From IMG/VR virus record IMGVR_UViG_3300032242_002802, positions 1 through 64,000 of that record: a stretch of 64,000 bases of DNA; one strand, given 5' to 3'. The notes beneath the pieces are model-generated. The model was not told where the DNA came from. It did no database searches and saw only the letters and a program-made list of their open reading frames with translations. Source of the DNA: a virus. The position numbers were made by a program, and so were the translations under genes. This document shows positions 8,034 through 16,501 of the stretch, piece after piece (position 1 is the stretch's first letter; every line of letters begins with the position of its first letter).

Positions 8034-10220
8034 ATGAAACCAGTTTTAATCGTAGAAAATTCAACAAATTCTCTTGTAAGAGAGAATGCTTCTACAGGTA
8101 ATAAGGATTTTATCCTTAATGGTACTTTCACAGAGTTTGGTGTTAAAAATCGTAATGAGAGAATATACACTGCTGAGAAGTTCTTACCTGCTTTAGGTGA
8201 GTTGAATGAAAGAATGAGCAGCTTAGGTGCTGTTTTTGGTGAATTTGATCACCCAGATGTTTTTGATACTTCATTATCAAGAGCATCACACATCATCACC
8301 AAAGCTGAATATGTTTCTGAAAAGAACACAGTTGAAGGAGAAATCAAATTGTTAAGTACATATTGGGGAAAAGAAGCAAAGGCATTAGTTAATGATGGAT
8401 GTCCTGTTTTTGTATCTTCAAGAGCTGCAGGTATTACTGAGTCTGATGGTTCAGTATCATTGAAAAAACTTTTTACATATGACATTGTTGCTGATCCAGG
8501 ATTTGCATCTGCAAGAATGAGTGTAAAAGTATTGAATGAATCTTTAGGTTATTGTACTGATGGACAAATTGAAAAAAATAACTTTAGGATATATGAAATG
8601 TCTGACGAGTCCAAAATGAACGAATTATTCAAAATGAACAACAATGACTTTGTAACAAAACAACAACTAAGTGACTATTCAAAGTATTTAGTTAATGAGA
8701 TTGCATCTACTAAAAAAGTAGTAAATAATGCAATTACTAAAGGTAATATGCCAGCTAAAAAATTAGAGCAATTACTTGAGTATTATGAAGAGTTAAATGG
8801 AACTAACTCACAAGTTGCTAAATATTTAGATTATTTAGCTGACAAAATCCAAGTGGTAGTTAATGAAAATAAATCATTAAAAGAAACTACTACAAAATTG
8901 GCTAAACACAATGATTACTTAGCTGAGAACTTAGAAAAAGCTATTAACTATTCAGAATATTTAGCTGAGAATTTAGATAAAAATATTGAGTATTCAGAAT
9001 ATTTAGCTGAAAACTTAGATAAAAATATCAATTACTCAGAATATATTGCTGAAAACTTAGACAAAAACATTTCTTACTCAGAATACTTAGCTGAGAACTT
9101 AGACAAAAACATTGAATATTCAGAATACTTAGCAGAAAACTTAGACAAGAATATTGCTTACTCTGAATACATTGCTGAAAACTTAGACAAAAACATTGCT
9201 TACTCAGAATACATTGCTGAGAATGTTGATAATTCAATTGCTTACTCAGAATACTTAGCAGAACATGTTGAAGGTAACATTGCTTACTCTGAATACATTG
9301 CTGAACATTTAGATGATAACATTGCTTACTCTGAATATGTTGCTGAAAACTTAGACAAATCTATTTCTTACCAAGGAATGATAGTTGAAAAATTAAACTC
9401 ATTTGGTAAATTAAATGAAGGATTTGGTGATGATGAAGGTCATGCTTTCCCATCAATTGAAGATGCTGGTTTTGAATCACAAGAAGAAGAGGAAGAGGAA
9501 GAAGAATTCCACGGAGACTTTGCACAAGATGCTGCTGAATTTGGTAAAGAAGCTGAAAAGTTTGCACATGAAGCTGAAGAATTTGCAGGTCATGAAGAAG
9601 GTGAAAGAGAAGAAATGGAAGGTGAAAGAGAAGAAATGGAAGGTGAAAAAATGGAAGATGAAGAAGAAATGGAACAAGAAGAAGAATTTGCAGGTCATGA
9701 TGACTCTGAACTTTCTGAATCTATTAATAAATTAATTGAAGAAGCTAAAAAACGTAAAGTTTCTGAAAGCAGTGATTTGAACTTTTTAAAGTTCTTAAAC
9801 AAATCACAAGTTGATAGTTTTTATGCTCTATCAGATGAAGAACAAGATACTGTTAAACTACACATAAACGAGAGTAGTTATTTTACACAGAAAGAAGTTC
9901 TTACTTTGATTACAGAAGCATTATCTACTAAAAACGAAACTCTTGAAGAAAGAGTAATCAGATTGATGCCTGATAACATTAAGCCAATCTGGGGTACTTT
10001 AAATGAATCTGCTAAAAAATCTGTCTTATCACAAGCTAGATTATATCCAGAAGAAGTTTTAAGAACTGAAAATCAAATTGAGCATTTCTGGGGAACTAGA
10101 AATATCAAAACTAATGAAACTGTAACTAAAAAACTTGTTGCTCATGAAGGTTTAATCCAAGAGGATAAACTATCTGATACAGAAGTTTCTATGATTATGG
10201 AAAGATTTAGAAGAGTATAA
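8034..10220 (+). CDS. 21: Prohead protease fused to scaffold (gp21-gp22 type)
   Basis: 728 residues. Residues 1-168 are a herpes-type prohead serine protease: GTFTEFGVKNRNERIYT, catalytic His in GEFDHP (H73) and Ser in VFVSSRAAG (S128/129), then VADPGFASARMSVK. A helical region with eleven 14-residue repeats follows (292-445), then a very acidic Glu-rich stretch and a helical C-terminal core. In T4 the protease (gp21) and scaffold (gp22) are separate genes. Candidate self-cleavage sites of the form [LI]-N-E before S/G occur at VLNE-S (after E169, would free the protease), KLNE-G, HINE-S and TLNE-S. Directly upstream of the capsid gene. Confidence 0.88.
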   Translation: MKPVLIVENSTNSLVRENASTGNKDFILNGTFTEFGVKNRNERIYTAEKFLPALGELNERMSSLGAVFGEFDHPDVFDTSLSRASHIITKAEYVSEKNTVEGEIKLLSTYWGKEAKALVNDGCPVFVSSRAAGITESDGSVSLKKLFTYDIVADPGFASARMSVKVLNESLGYCTDGQIEKNNFRIYEMSDESKMNELFKMNNNDFVTKQQLSDYSKYLVNEIASTKKVVNNAITKGNMPAKKLEQLLEYYEELNGTNSQVAKYLDYLADKIQVVVNENKSLKETTTKLAKHNDYLAENLEKAINYSEYLAENLDKNIEYSEYLAENLDKNINYSEYIAENLDKNISYSEYLAENLDKNIEYSEYLAENLDKNIAYSEYIAENLDKNIAYSEYIAENVDNSIAYSEYLAEHVEGNIAYSEYIAEHLDDNIAYSEYVAENLDKSISYQGMIVEKLNSFGKLNEGFGDDEGHAFPSIEDAGFESQEEEEEEEEFHGDFAQDAAEFGKEAEKFAHEAEEFAGHEEGEREEMEGEREEMEGEKMEDEEEMEQEEEFAGHDDSELSESINKLIEEAKKRKVSESSDLNFLKFLNKSQVDSFYALSDEEQDTVKLHINESSYFTQKEVLTLITEALSTKNETLEERVIRLMPDNIKPIWGTLNESAKKSVLSQARLYPEEVLRTENQIEHFWGTRNIKTNETVTKKLVAHEGLIQEDKLSDTEVSMIMERFRRV
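8907..9368 (+). repeat. Eleven in-frame 42-bp repeats encoding YSEYLAENLDKNIx
   Basis: Tandem repeats with exactly 42-nt period; the unit encodes Y-S-E-Y-(L/I)-A-E-N-L-D-K-N-I plus one variable residue. First and last copies are degenerate (HNDYLAENLEKAIN; YSEYVAENLDKSIS). Fourteen residues are two heptads, consistent with an extended coiled coil in the scaffold. Confidence 0.9.
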
Positions 10221-10221
10221 T

Positions 10222-10272
10222 CTATAAAAAATCCACACTTCAAAAAAAGTGAAAAAACAAGGATATATATAC
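10222..10272 (+). promoter_or_regulatory. Two-part upstream element of the major capsid gene
   Basis: CTATAAAAAATCCAC at 10222-10236 (identical to 7953-7967) and GGATATATATAC at 10261-10272. It is followed by an A-rich leader up to the ATG at 10316, of the kind that replaces Shine-Dalgarno sites in Bacteroidota. Confidence 0.6.
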
Positions 10273-10315
10273 ATTTATAGATTACATAAAAAAAATAAAA
10301 AAAAAGAAAATTATT

Positions 10316-12034
10316 ATGTCACAAATTAGAATAGATAATCAAAAAGCCATGAAAAAATGGTCTCCAGTGTTGGAAAACATGGGAGTAACAGGTGATAGAC
10401 TTGAATGGATGTCAGAATATGCTGAATTCCACTCTATCAATGAGAACGCATATGTTAATGCTACAAACGTAGCTGGTATGGGTAATGTATTAGCAGCACA
10501 ACCAGGTGCTTACTCAGGTACTACTTTAGGAACTTTAAATGGTGGTTCTTATCCAAATGCTTCTGTTGGATCAGGTGATGTTGGTCAAAACTTATTACCA
10601 GTAGCTATGAAAATTGCTGCTCAAACAATTGGTTTAGACTTAGTTGCTGTAAAACCAACTCCAGGTCCAAAATTAGACTTACTTTTTATTGATTTTCAAT
10701 ATGATGATGTTGATTTAACAACAAATGAAAGACCACAAGTTTTCAAACTTGATGTTGGATATGGTACAGGAACTCAATCTAATTTGAATAATGTATTAGC
10801 TGGTTTAACTGCAAGTGGTACAATTATTCAAAATCAAGGTGGTTTATTACAAGGTAGAGTATTCATTAATGTAGGTACTTCTTCTAATTATACTTCTTAT
10901 ACAGAACCTAAAAGTACTGATGCTCCTGCTGGTATTGCAGCTGGTAGACAAAATTGGGTTGAATTTTTAGGATTCTCAAGAGTTGATGGATTACCAATGT
11001 TTAGAGCATTTAGACAAGCAAATACTGCAGGTCAATACAACACATTTGGTTACACTGCAACATTGAATACATTTGATAGTACATCATCAATGCAATCACA
11101 AATAAAATGGATTTGTGGTCTTACTCAATCAAATCCATCAATTCAATTAATATCTGCATTAGAAGATCACATTCCTGGATTCTCTACTAACTGGGCTGCT
11201 CAACCTTCTGGACAAGAAGCTGGTGCTTACCCAATGTCAAGATTAGAAGATGACCAATCTTACTCAGGTGTTATTGGACCAAAAATTTCTTCTAAAACTA
11301 TTGCAGTTGGTACTATTGAAATATCTTCAGCTTTAAGAAGAACAGAAATTGAAGACATCAAAGCTAACACAGGTATGGATATTGTTCAAAAAATGGAATC
11401 AATCCTTGTTAATGAATTGTCTCAAACAATCTCTAAACAAATTGTTTCTAAAATATTTGAAATGGGTGCTTTAAACAGAACTAATGCTCCTAAAAAATCT
11501 GATAATAATACTTCATTATTTGATTTAGATACAGCTTATGCTGGAACTTCATTTGTTGGTGGTGAAACTACTCACGCTGTTCAAAGAAAACTTATAACTA
11601 GAATTGCTCACGCTTCTAACTATATTGCAACAGAGGGACGTGTTGGACCTGCTCAATACTTAATCACAAATGGAGGTTTAGCTGCAGCATTACAAGATAT
11701 TGCTGGTTACACAATTAACCCAGTTAAATCTAAAATGAACTCTCAAGGTCAATTATACCCAGTAGGTTCTATTGGAGACATCTCAATCTATGTTGATCCA
11801 TATATGAGATATAATGATAATAGAATTGTATTAGGAAGAAAAAATAATCCTGACCAACCAGGTATCATCTTTGTACCTTACTTAATGGCACAATCTATCT
11901 CAGTTATTTCTGAGGCTACATTTGCTCCAAGAATGTTACTTAGATCAAGATATGCTATTGCAGAAGTGGGATGGTATCCACAAAAACAATTTATGCAAAT
12001 AAATGTTACTGATGCTAACCAATTACTTAACTAA
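10316..12034 (+). CDS. 23: Major capsid protein, gp23-like
   Basis: 572 residues with the HK97 fold pattern of T4 gp23: N-terminal helix KKWSPVLENMGV, the YVNATNVAGMG segment, the P-domain helix around QKMESILVNELSQTISKQI, and C-terminal NPVKSK...GSIGDISIYVDPYMRYNDNRIVLGRK...ISEATFAPRMLLRSRYAI. A likely prohead-protease cut lies at SINE-N (after E43), leaving NAYVNATN as the mature end, in the position equivalent to the T4 gp23 cleavage. It has its own promoter-like element and a terminator. A diverged partial copy occurs at 18947. Confidence 0.95.
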   Translation: MSQIRIDNQKAMKKWSPVLENMGVTGDRLEWMSEYAEFHSINENAYVNATNVAGMGNVLAAQPGAYSGTTLGTLNGGSYPNASVGSGDVGQNLLPVAMKIAAQTIGLDLVAVKPTPGPKLDLLFIDFQYDDVDLTTNERPQVFKLDVGYGTGTQSNLNNVLAGLTASGTIIQNQGGLLQGRVFINVGTSSNYTSYTEPKSTDAPAGIAAGRQNWVEFLGFSRVDGLPMFRAFRQANTAGQYNTFGYTATLNTFDSTSSMQSQIKWICGLTQSNPSIQLISALEDHIPGFSTNWAAQPSGQEAGAYPMSRLEDDQSYSGVIGPKISSKTIAVGTIEISSALRRTEIEDIKANTGMDIVQKMESILVNELSQTISKQIVSKIFEMGALNRTNAPKKSDNNTSLFDLDTAYAGTSFVGGETTHAVQRKLITRIAHASNYIATEGRVGPAQYLITNGGLAAALQDIAGYTINPVKSKMNSQGQLYPVGSIGDISIYVDPYMRYNDNRIVLGRKNNPDQPGIIFVPYLMAQSISVISEATFAPRMLLRSRYAIAEVGWYPQKQFMQINVTDANQLLN

Positions 12035-12055
12035 TCATTAATTAATTAATTATAT

Positions 12056-12083
12056 AAAAAGACTCCTTTTAGGAGTCTTTTTT
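12056..12083 (+). terminator. Terminator after the capsid gene
   Basis: AAAAAGACTCCT / AGGAGTCTTTTTT hairpin with T run. Confidence 0.88.
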
Positions 12084-12094
12084 GTTTTATACAA

Positions 12095-12104
12095 TTAATA
12101 TATA
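12095..12104 (+). promoter_or_regulatory. Late-promoter-like motif TTAATATATA
   Basis: Exactly four bases before the ATG at 12109; supports that start over the upstream in-frame ATG at 12082, which lies in the terminator tail. Confidence 0.6.
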
Positions 12105-12108
12105 CATT

Positions 12109-12501
12109 ATGAGAATTAAGAAATATAAATCATTTAATGAAAGTAAAAATAAATTTCCTAACATAAAAACTTTGGATATTGATGGATTTATTGTATATTT
12201 GGGACGTGATGCAAAATCTAATGACCATTTAACATTTAATATGTCAAATCCTGATGATATTTGGATGCACACAAAAGGTGTTCCAGGTAGTCATATGTTA
12301 ATTGTTGTTAGAGAAAAACTACCTACACCAGAAGTAATAAAAAAAGTTGCTGAGATTGCTAAAAAGAATAGTAAAGCTAAAGATGAAGATAAAGCAACTG
12401 TAGTTTATTGTAAAGCAAAATTTGTTAAAAAACAACTAGGTATGAATGATGGTCAAGTAAGAGTTGATTATGGAAACTCACATGAAGTAATAGTAAATTA
12501 A
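12109..12501 (+). CDS. Stand-alone NFACT-R (DUF814) domain protein with packaging peptide
   Basis: 130 residues. After the N-terminal MRIKKYKSFNES (capsid-targeting type), the rest is an NFACT-R domain: DGFIVYLGRDAKSNDHLTF (24-42) and DDIWMHTKGVPGSHMLIVV (49-67), the two signature blocks of RqcH/Rqc2/NEMF and FbpA C-terminal regions. In RqcH this domain helps hold obstructed 50S subunits and peptidyl-tRNA while Ala tails are added. The NFACT-N, HhH and coiled-coil parts are absent, so it cannot be a full RqcH; it could compete with or modulate host ribosome quality control. Two bases separate it from the downstream peptidase gene, suggesting one operon. Confidence 0.85.
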   Translation: MRIKKYKSFNESKNKFPNIKTLDIDGFIVYLGRDAKSNDHLTFNMSNPDDIWMHTKGVPGSHMLIVVREKLPTPEVIKKVAEIAKKNSKAKDEDKATVVYCKAKFVKKQLGMNDGQVRVDYGNSHEVIVN

Positions 12502-12502
12502 T

Positions 12503-13849
12503 ATGGCAGATATAAAAATAAAATTTTCACCAAGATTGATAAAAGTCATCAAACAAATTGATGATGAGTTTGAAAATAATCTATCCTATAAGATATTAGG
12601 TCTTATTGATGGTAGTCTTAAATATGAAAATGTATTAAATATTTACTATATGGACTTATCTAAAGTTGATAATTGTTTTGATATTGTAATAAAAGGAAAA
12701 AAGTCAACAATTAGTATAGCAAAGTTTAGTAATACTTACTTCCCTGATTTAAAGATTTCTGACAATGGTTTAATAGAATTTCACACTGCATATAATTCAT
12801 TTAAAGGAGAAACATTTGGTATTGTTACTGGTACACCAGTTGAACATAAACCATTTGTTTTTAATCCTAAAGATGTACGTTCTACTTTTTTATCATTAGT
12901 TACAAAGACTTATCCAATGGGTCATGAAAAAGAAGTATTACAATTTTTACCTAAACTTGATACAGATATACATGGAAATTATTATAAAATAATTCCAGGT
13001 GATACAAAAACTATGTTTACTTCTCACTTAGATACTGCTGACTGGAAACAATTACCTACTAAATTAATGTCTAAGATGATTGACAATGAAGAGTATATCT
13101 TCACTGATGGTACAAGTATTTTAGGTTCAGATGATAAAGCAGGAGTAACTATAATGCTTTATATGATGGCACATAATGTTCCAGGATTATATTACTTTTT
13201 CTTAGGTGAAGAAAGAGGTGGTGTTGGTTCAAGATTAGTTGCTGGTGATTTTGAAGAAATAGATTATCTTAAAGATATAAAAAGATGTATATCATTTGAT
13301 AGAAGAAAAACAGGTTCTGTTATTACTTCTCAATATGGTAGAGTTTGTTGTTCTGATGATTTTGGTTCTGCTTTATGTAGAGAATATAGTAGCAATGGTG
13401 TAAAGTTATCATTAGATGATACAGGAATATTTACAGATTCTGCTTCTTTTATTGATAATATACCAGAATGTACTAATATATCAGTTGGTTATGAAAATGA
13501 ACATACTACTAAAGAAATACAAAATATTACATTTTTAGATAAGATTGCTAAAGCATCAGTCAATGTTAATTGGAGTAAATTACCTACTATTAGAAAAGTT
13601 GGTATAAATAGTGAGATTATTAGAAAGTATAAAAATTTAATACAACAAATTAAAAGATATGCATTTGACCTTGATGTAAAAGTTGTAGGGTATGATGGTA
13701 AAGTATTCATTGAGTTTGACTCATTAGGATGTGATATAAAGACAATAGGGAACACATTAAAATATATTAATAATATCTTATCAAGATATAATATTATTGA
13801 TCCTTATGTGGAATTTGAAGAAACGTATATCAAAATAGAAATAAAGTAA
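12503..13849 (+). CDS. M20/M28-type zinc aminopeptidase with unknown N-terminal domain
   Basis: 448 residues. The first 130 residues are unrecognised. Then comes a co-catalytic zinc peptidase core: TSHLDTAD (metal His/Asp), GSDDKAGVTIMLYMM (bridging Asp), FLGEERGGVGS (catalytic Glu-Glu), SFDRR (metal Asp) and GYENEHTTKE (metal His). These are the five ligands and the general base of the peptidase T/M28 class. It probably removes N-terminal residues from peptides in the cytoplasm. It is flanked by two genes carrying the packaging peptide but lacks it itself. Family within the clan is uncertain. Confidence 0.85.
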   Translation: MADIKIKFSPRLIKVIKQIDDEFENNLSYKILGLIDGSLKYENVLNIYYMDLSKVDNCFDIVIKGKKSTISIAKFSNTYFPDLKISDNGLIEFHTAYNSFKGETFGIVTGTPVEHKPFVFNPKDVRSTFLSLVTKTYPMGHEKEVLQFLPKLDTDIHGNYYKIIPGDTKTMFTSHLDTADWKQLPTKLMSKMIDNEEYIFTDGTSILGSDDKAGVTIMLYMMAHNVPGLYYFFLGEERGGVGSRLVAGDFEEIDYLKDIKRCISFDRRKTGSVITSQYGRVCCSDDFGSALCREYSSNGVKLSLDDTGIFTDSASFIDNIPECTNISVGYENEHTTKEIQNITFLDKIAKASVNVNWSKLPTIRKVGINSEIIRKYKNLIQQIKRYAFDLDVKVVGYDGKVFIEFDSLGCDIKTIGNTLKYINNILSRYNIIDPYVEFEETYIKIEIK

Positions 13850-14214
13850 TGATAAAGAATTATAAAAAATTTACAGAGAGTTTAGAAGGTTCTATGAGTG
13901 ATAATAGAGACTATTATGATGATGAATATTATGGTCATAATACTGATGGTATGGAACATATAACATATCTATTAAGAACTACTCTAAGAAATAAAGGTAT
14001 TGAAGATTTTACTGTTGATTATAGAGATTATGATATATGTATATCAGTATTCTTGTATGAATTGGAAAAATTGAGTACAATGATGAATATATTTGACATA
14101 TTAGAACATTTGAGAACTGATATTTTACCACAATATGATTGTGAATTTGATATGTATCAAACTAAAAAAACAGGTGGTAGTGTATTAGAATTTAATTTTT
14201 TCTATAATGAATAA
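13849..14214 (+). CDS. Hypothetical protein with packaging peptide, 121 aa
   Basis: Begins MIKNYKKFTES, matching the capsid-targeting pattern with a cut after E10. The ATG overlaps the peptidase stop by one base (TAATG), implying coupled translation. The remainder is acidic, Asp/Tyr rich, with an alpha/beta look (GIEDFTVDYRDYDICISVFLYEL). No family recognised. Confidence 0.7.
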   Translation: MIKNYKKFTESLEGSMSDNRDYYDDEYYGHNTDGMEHITYLLRTTLRNKGIEDFTVDYRDYDICISVFLYELEKLSTMMNIFDILEHLRTDILPQYDCEFDMYQTKKTGGSVLEFNFFYNE

Positions 14215-14224
14215 TTAATATATA
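14215..14224 (+). promoter_or_regulatory. Late-promoter-like motif TTAATATATA
   Basis: Motif copy directly after the preceding stop codon and 42 nt before the ATG at 14267; here the leader is longer and A-rich. Confidence 0.45.
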
Positions 14225-14266
14225 AATAAAATTAGTACATTTGTACAAAAAAACAAGAAGCAAGTA

Positions 14267-15025
14267 ATGCAGTATTTGAAAAAATTTGAAGAAATTTCCT
14301 TTGGAAATCTATTCAATAAAAAGAAGGAAGAAAAACCTCAACCTACTGGTGAAGTAATAATAAGACCAATGAAAGAGGAAGATGTTGATGATTGTTTAGA
14401 TTTAAAATATCAATATTTTGGGCATTTTTATGGAGATTTAGATGATCCAATGACTAAAGCATATCATGATAATTATGCACTTAGTAAATTAGATTTATCT
14501 GTTTCATTAATTGCTGAGATAGATGGTAAAATAGTTGGTGGTTATATTCTTGAGAAAACAGGTCTACCTATGTATCCAGGTAATTTTTATGACTTTTCAG
14601 GTGAAAAATTAACAGGTGTTGAAGGAGTTTCATTATTTGTGGATCCAAATTATAAATCTGCAGGTATTGGACATAAACTTAAATACTATTATAAAGAAAA
14701 TAAACACCCTGAAATATCTTTCATTTGGGGTATGGCATTTCATGGTTTAAATAATATGAACCACTGGTTAAAAACAAGAACTATGTTCAATGACTTATTT
14801 GGTGTTTATTACACTATTGAGTTTTATACACCAGGTGGTATAAATAAATATCCAAAAACAAAATATTTGGATTTTTATGAACAAAATAAAATAAATGTAG
14901 TTGATTATATTAATAGTGAATTAAAAAAAGGTAAGAAAGTTAATAGTATTGCATCAGTATTAGTTGATTATGGATTTGATAAAAGTGAAGTAATGGAAAT
15001 AGCAAATTATTGTAAAGAAGAATAA
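14267..15025 (+). CDS. GNAT-like acetyltransferase with packaging peptide
   Basis: 252 residues. N-terminal MQYLKKFEEI fits the capsid-targeting peptide. A GNAT domain follows: VIIRPMKEEDVDDCLDL (about 30-46), LIAEIDGKIVGGYILE, and motif A VSLFVDPNYKSAGIGHKLKYYY with the acetyl-CoA pyrophosphate loop in modified form (SAGIGHK for Q/RxxGxG/A). The C-terminal 60 residues are extra and helical. It would acetylate a small molecule or protein; substrate unknown. Two bases separate it from the cysteine-peptidase-like gene. Confidence 0.78.
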   Translation: MQYLKKFEEISFGNLFNKKKEEKPQPTGEVIIRPMKEEDVDDCLDLKYQYFGHFYGDLDDPMTKAYHDNYALSKLDLSVSLIAEIDGKIVGGYILEKTGLPMYPGNFYDFSGEKLTGVEGVSLFVDPNYKSAGIGHKLKYYYKENKHPEISFIWGMAFHGLNNMNHWLKTRTMFNDLFGVYYTIEFYTPGGINKYPKTKYLDFYEQNKINVVDYINSELKKGKKVNSIASVLVDYGFDKSEVMEIANYCKEE

Positions 15026-15027
15026 AA

Positions 15028-15723
15028 ATGAGACATATAAATCAAAATTGTGGTTCATCTTGTGGACCAACATCATTAAAAATGATAATGATGGAAGCAG
15101 GTTATAAAGACAATCTTGGAATACAAGATATTTTTGGAATGTCACCAACTAAAATTGGTGGAACTCCTTGGCCAAGAATGTCTAAAATAATAAGAGATTT
15201 AGGTATTAAACATAAAGTAATGGCTAATGTATCTTTAGATTATTTTAAAACTGCACCAGAAAATAAAGTTTGGATGTTAGCAGTTTATTGTGGTCAAATA
15301 AAACATTGGGTTGTTTTACAAGGATATAAAGATAATTATTATTTAATACTTGATCCAGCAGATACTGTTAAAGAATATACTAAAAATGAATTATATAGTA
15401 TATTTGGTAATAGAAACTCATTAGTCATTGAATTTGATTTAGATGATTTCTTAGGTGATTCACCAAATTATGAAACTCATGACAAAGATGGTGATTATGT
15501 TATGAATTATGTTAATGAATATCAAATGAGATTAACAGAAGATTCAAACTATATATTTGATAAATTAGGTAAAAAAGTAGATTCAGTTGAAGAGATATTC
15601 AAAGGTGATATTGATACTGATTATATCTATGGTGTATTTGATGAAGATGAAGTAATCTATGATAAATATATCTTTGGTTATTCAAATGATAAAATAATAC
15701 TTTTAAGATTTAAAGGAGAATAA
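15028..15723 (+). CDS. C39-like papain-fold cysteine peptidase
   Basis: 231 residues. N-terminal QNCGSSCGPTSLKMIMMEAG has the C39-type active-site Cys (C12, or C8) with the following helix, and KHWVVLQGYKDNYYLILDPAD supplies the His and Asp. These match the peptidase C39/papain-like clan used for leader cleavage or host protein processing. The C-terminal half (from about 150) is an acidic unknown region. No signal peptide, so probably cytoplasmic. Forms an operon with the GNAT gene and ends at a terminator. Confidence 0.78.
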   Translation: MRHINQNCGSSCGPTSLKMIMMEAGYKDNLGIQDIFGMSPTKIGGTPWPRMSKIIRDLGIKHKVMANVSLDYFKTAPENKVWMLAVYCGQIKHWVVLQGYKDNYYLILDPADTVKEYTKNELYSIFGNRNSLVIEFDLDDFLGDSPNYETHDKDGDYVMNYVNEYQMRLTEDSNYIFDKLGKKVDSVEEIFKGDIDTDYIYGVFDEDEVIYDKYIFGYSNDKIILLRFKGE

Positions 15724-15752
15724 AAAAAGAGGTGAAAATTCACCTCTTTTTT
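15723..15752. terminator. Bidirectional terminator
   Basis: AAAAAAGAGGTGAA / TTCACCTCTTTTTT inverted repeat between convergent genes. Confidence 0.88.
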
Positions 15753-16434
15753 ATTCTATTTCATTAAGTATATCTTTGATAATTGCAAGTTTTTCTTTTG
15801 TACCTTCTGTTTTAAATTTCTCATTATCTTTAAAGACTGCAAATGCAAATGAATCTGCAAAATCTTCTCTTGGATTTCTACTTGAATAATTTCTACAGAA
15901 ATCAGCATCTTCTTTATGTACCCAATTTGATTTTTTGGGTCCTGCTAATTCTCTACCTTTTCTTTTCTCAATATATCTTTTATAACCCTCAGGTATTTTT
16001 TTATCTCTATCACACTTTTTCCAACCAGATATTGCCTGCCATTTTTTAGAAAAAGAAACTTTGTCTAAATGGTCAACACAATGACCTATTTCATGAACTA
16101 TAACAAATACTTTATAAGGTATATCTTTTATTCCATCTTTGAACTCTTTTTTAAACTTAAAAATACTTGGATTTAATGTCATTTGTTTCTTTTTAGGAGT
16201 ATCTTTCCATCTTCCATGAACACCACCTAATTTCTCTAAAACAATTTTATCTATTTTACCTTTTATGAAATTAACTTTAAAGAATGAAAATGCCTTTTCT
16301 AAAATATCTAATTCCTGAGCATTGAATTTTTCATCAAGTTCAAGTTCATACTTCTTTTCAAAATCTAATACTCTTTTTGACTTCTCTTTAACTTTCTTAT
16401 TCTCAAATACTTTATATTCTTTTATAAATTTCAT
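15751..16434 (-). CDS. HExxH zinc metallopeptidase with packaging peptide
   Basis: 227 residues. Starts MKFIKEYKVFENK (capsid-targeting type). The centre carries VFVIVHEIGHCVDHLD, a zincin HExxH motif with a third candidate ligand H, and a later NPREDFADSFAFAVF segment with an acidic residue suitable as the third ligand/helper. The flanks are Lys rich. It is likely a cytoplasmic or injected metallopeptidase with unknown target. The motif TATATATTAA lies four bases upstream of its start on the minus strand. Confidence 0.8.
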   Translation of the reverse strand: MKFIKEYKVFENKKVKEKSKRVLDFEKKYELELDEKFNAQELDILEKAFSFFKVNFIKGKIDKIVLEKLGGVHGRWKDTPKKKQMTLNPSIFKFKKEFKDGIKDIPYKVFVIVHEIGHCVDHLDKVSFSKKWQAISGWKKCDRDKKIPEGYKRYIEKRKGRELAGPKKSNWVHKEDADFCRNYSSRNPREDFADSFAFAVFKDNEKFKTEGTKEKLAIIKDILNEIE

Positions 16435-16438
16435 AGTA

Positions 16439-16448
16439 TATATATTAA
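16439..16448 (-). promoter_or_regulatory. Late-promoter-like motif (minus strand)
   Basis: TATATATTAA on the plus strand, i.e. TTAATATATA in the gene's direction, four bases before the ATG ending at 16434. Confidence 0.55.
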
Positions 16449-16501
16449 AATAAATTAAACTTTTTTGGCTTTTTAATTATAATATATATAATACATTATT
16501 A

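Noticed and set aside
8907-9368. Regular 42-bp repeats that might be taken for a CRISPR array
   Set aside because: They are in frame within a long ORF, have no spacers, and encode a constant 14-residue unit; no cas genes are nearby.
9361-9735. Long alternative-frame ORFs over the acidic scaffold region
   Set aside because: GAA repeats produce Lys/Met-rich or Phe-rich shadows in other frames; the scaffold frame is the coherent one.
12082-12501. Longer start of the NFACT-R gene at 12082
   Set aside because: That ATG lies in the terminator T run and before the promoter-like motif; the ATG at 12109 fits both the motif spacing and the packaging peptide.
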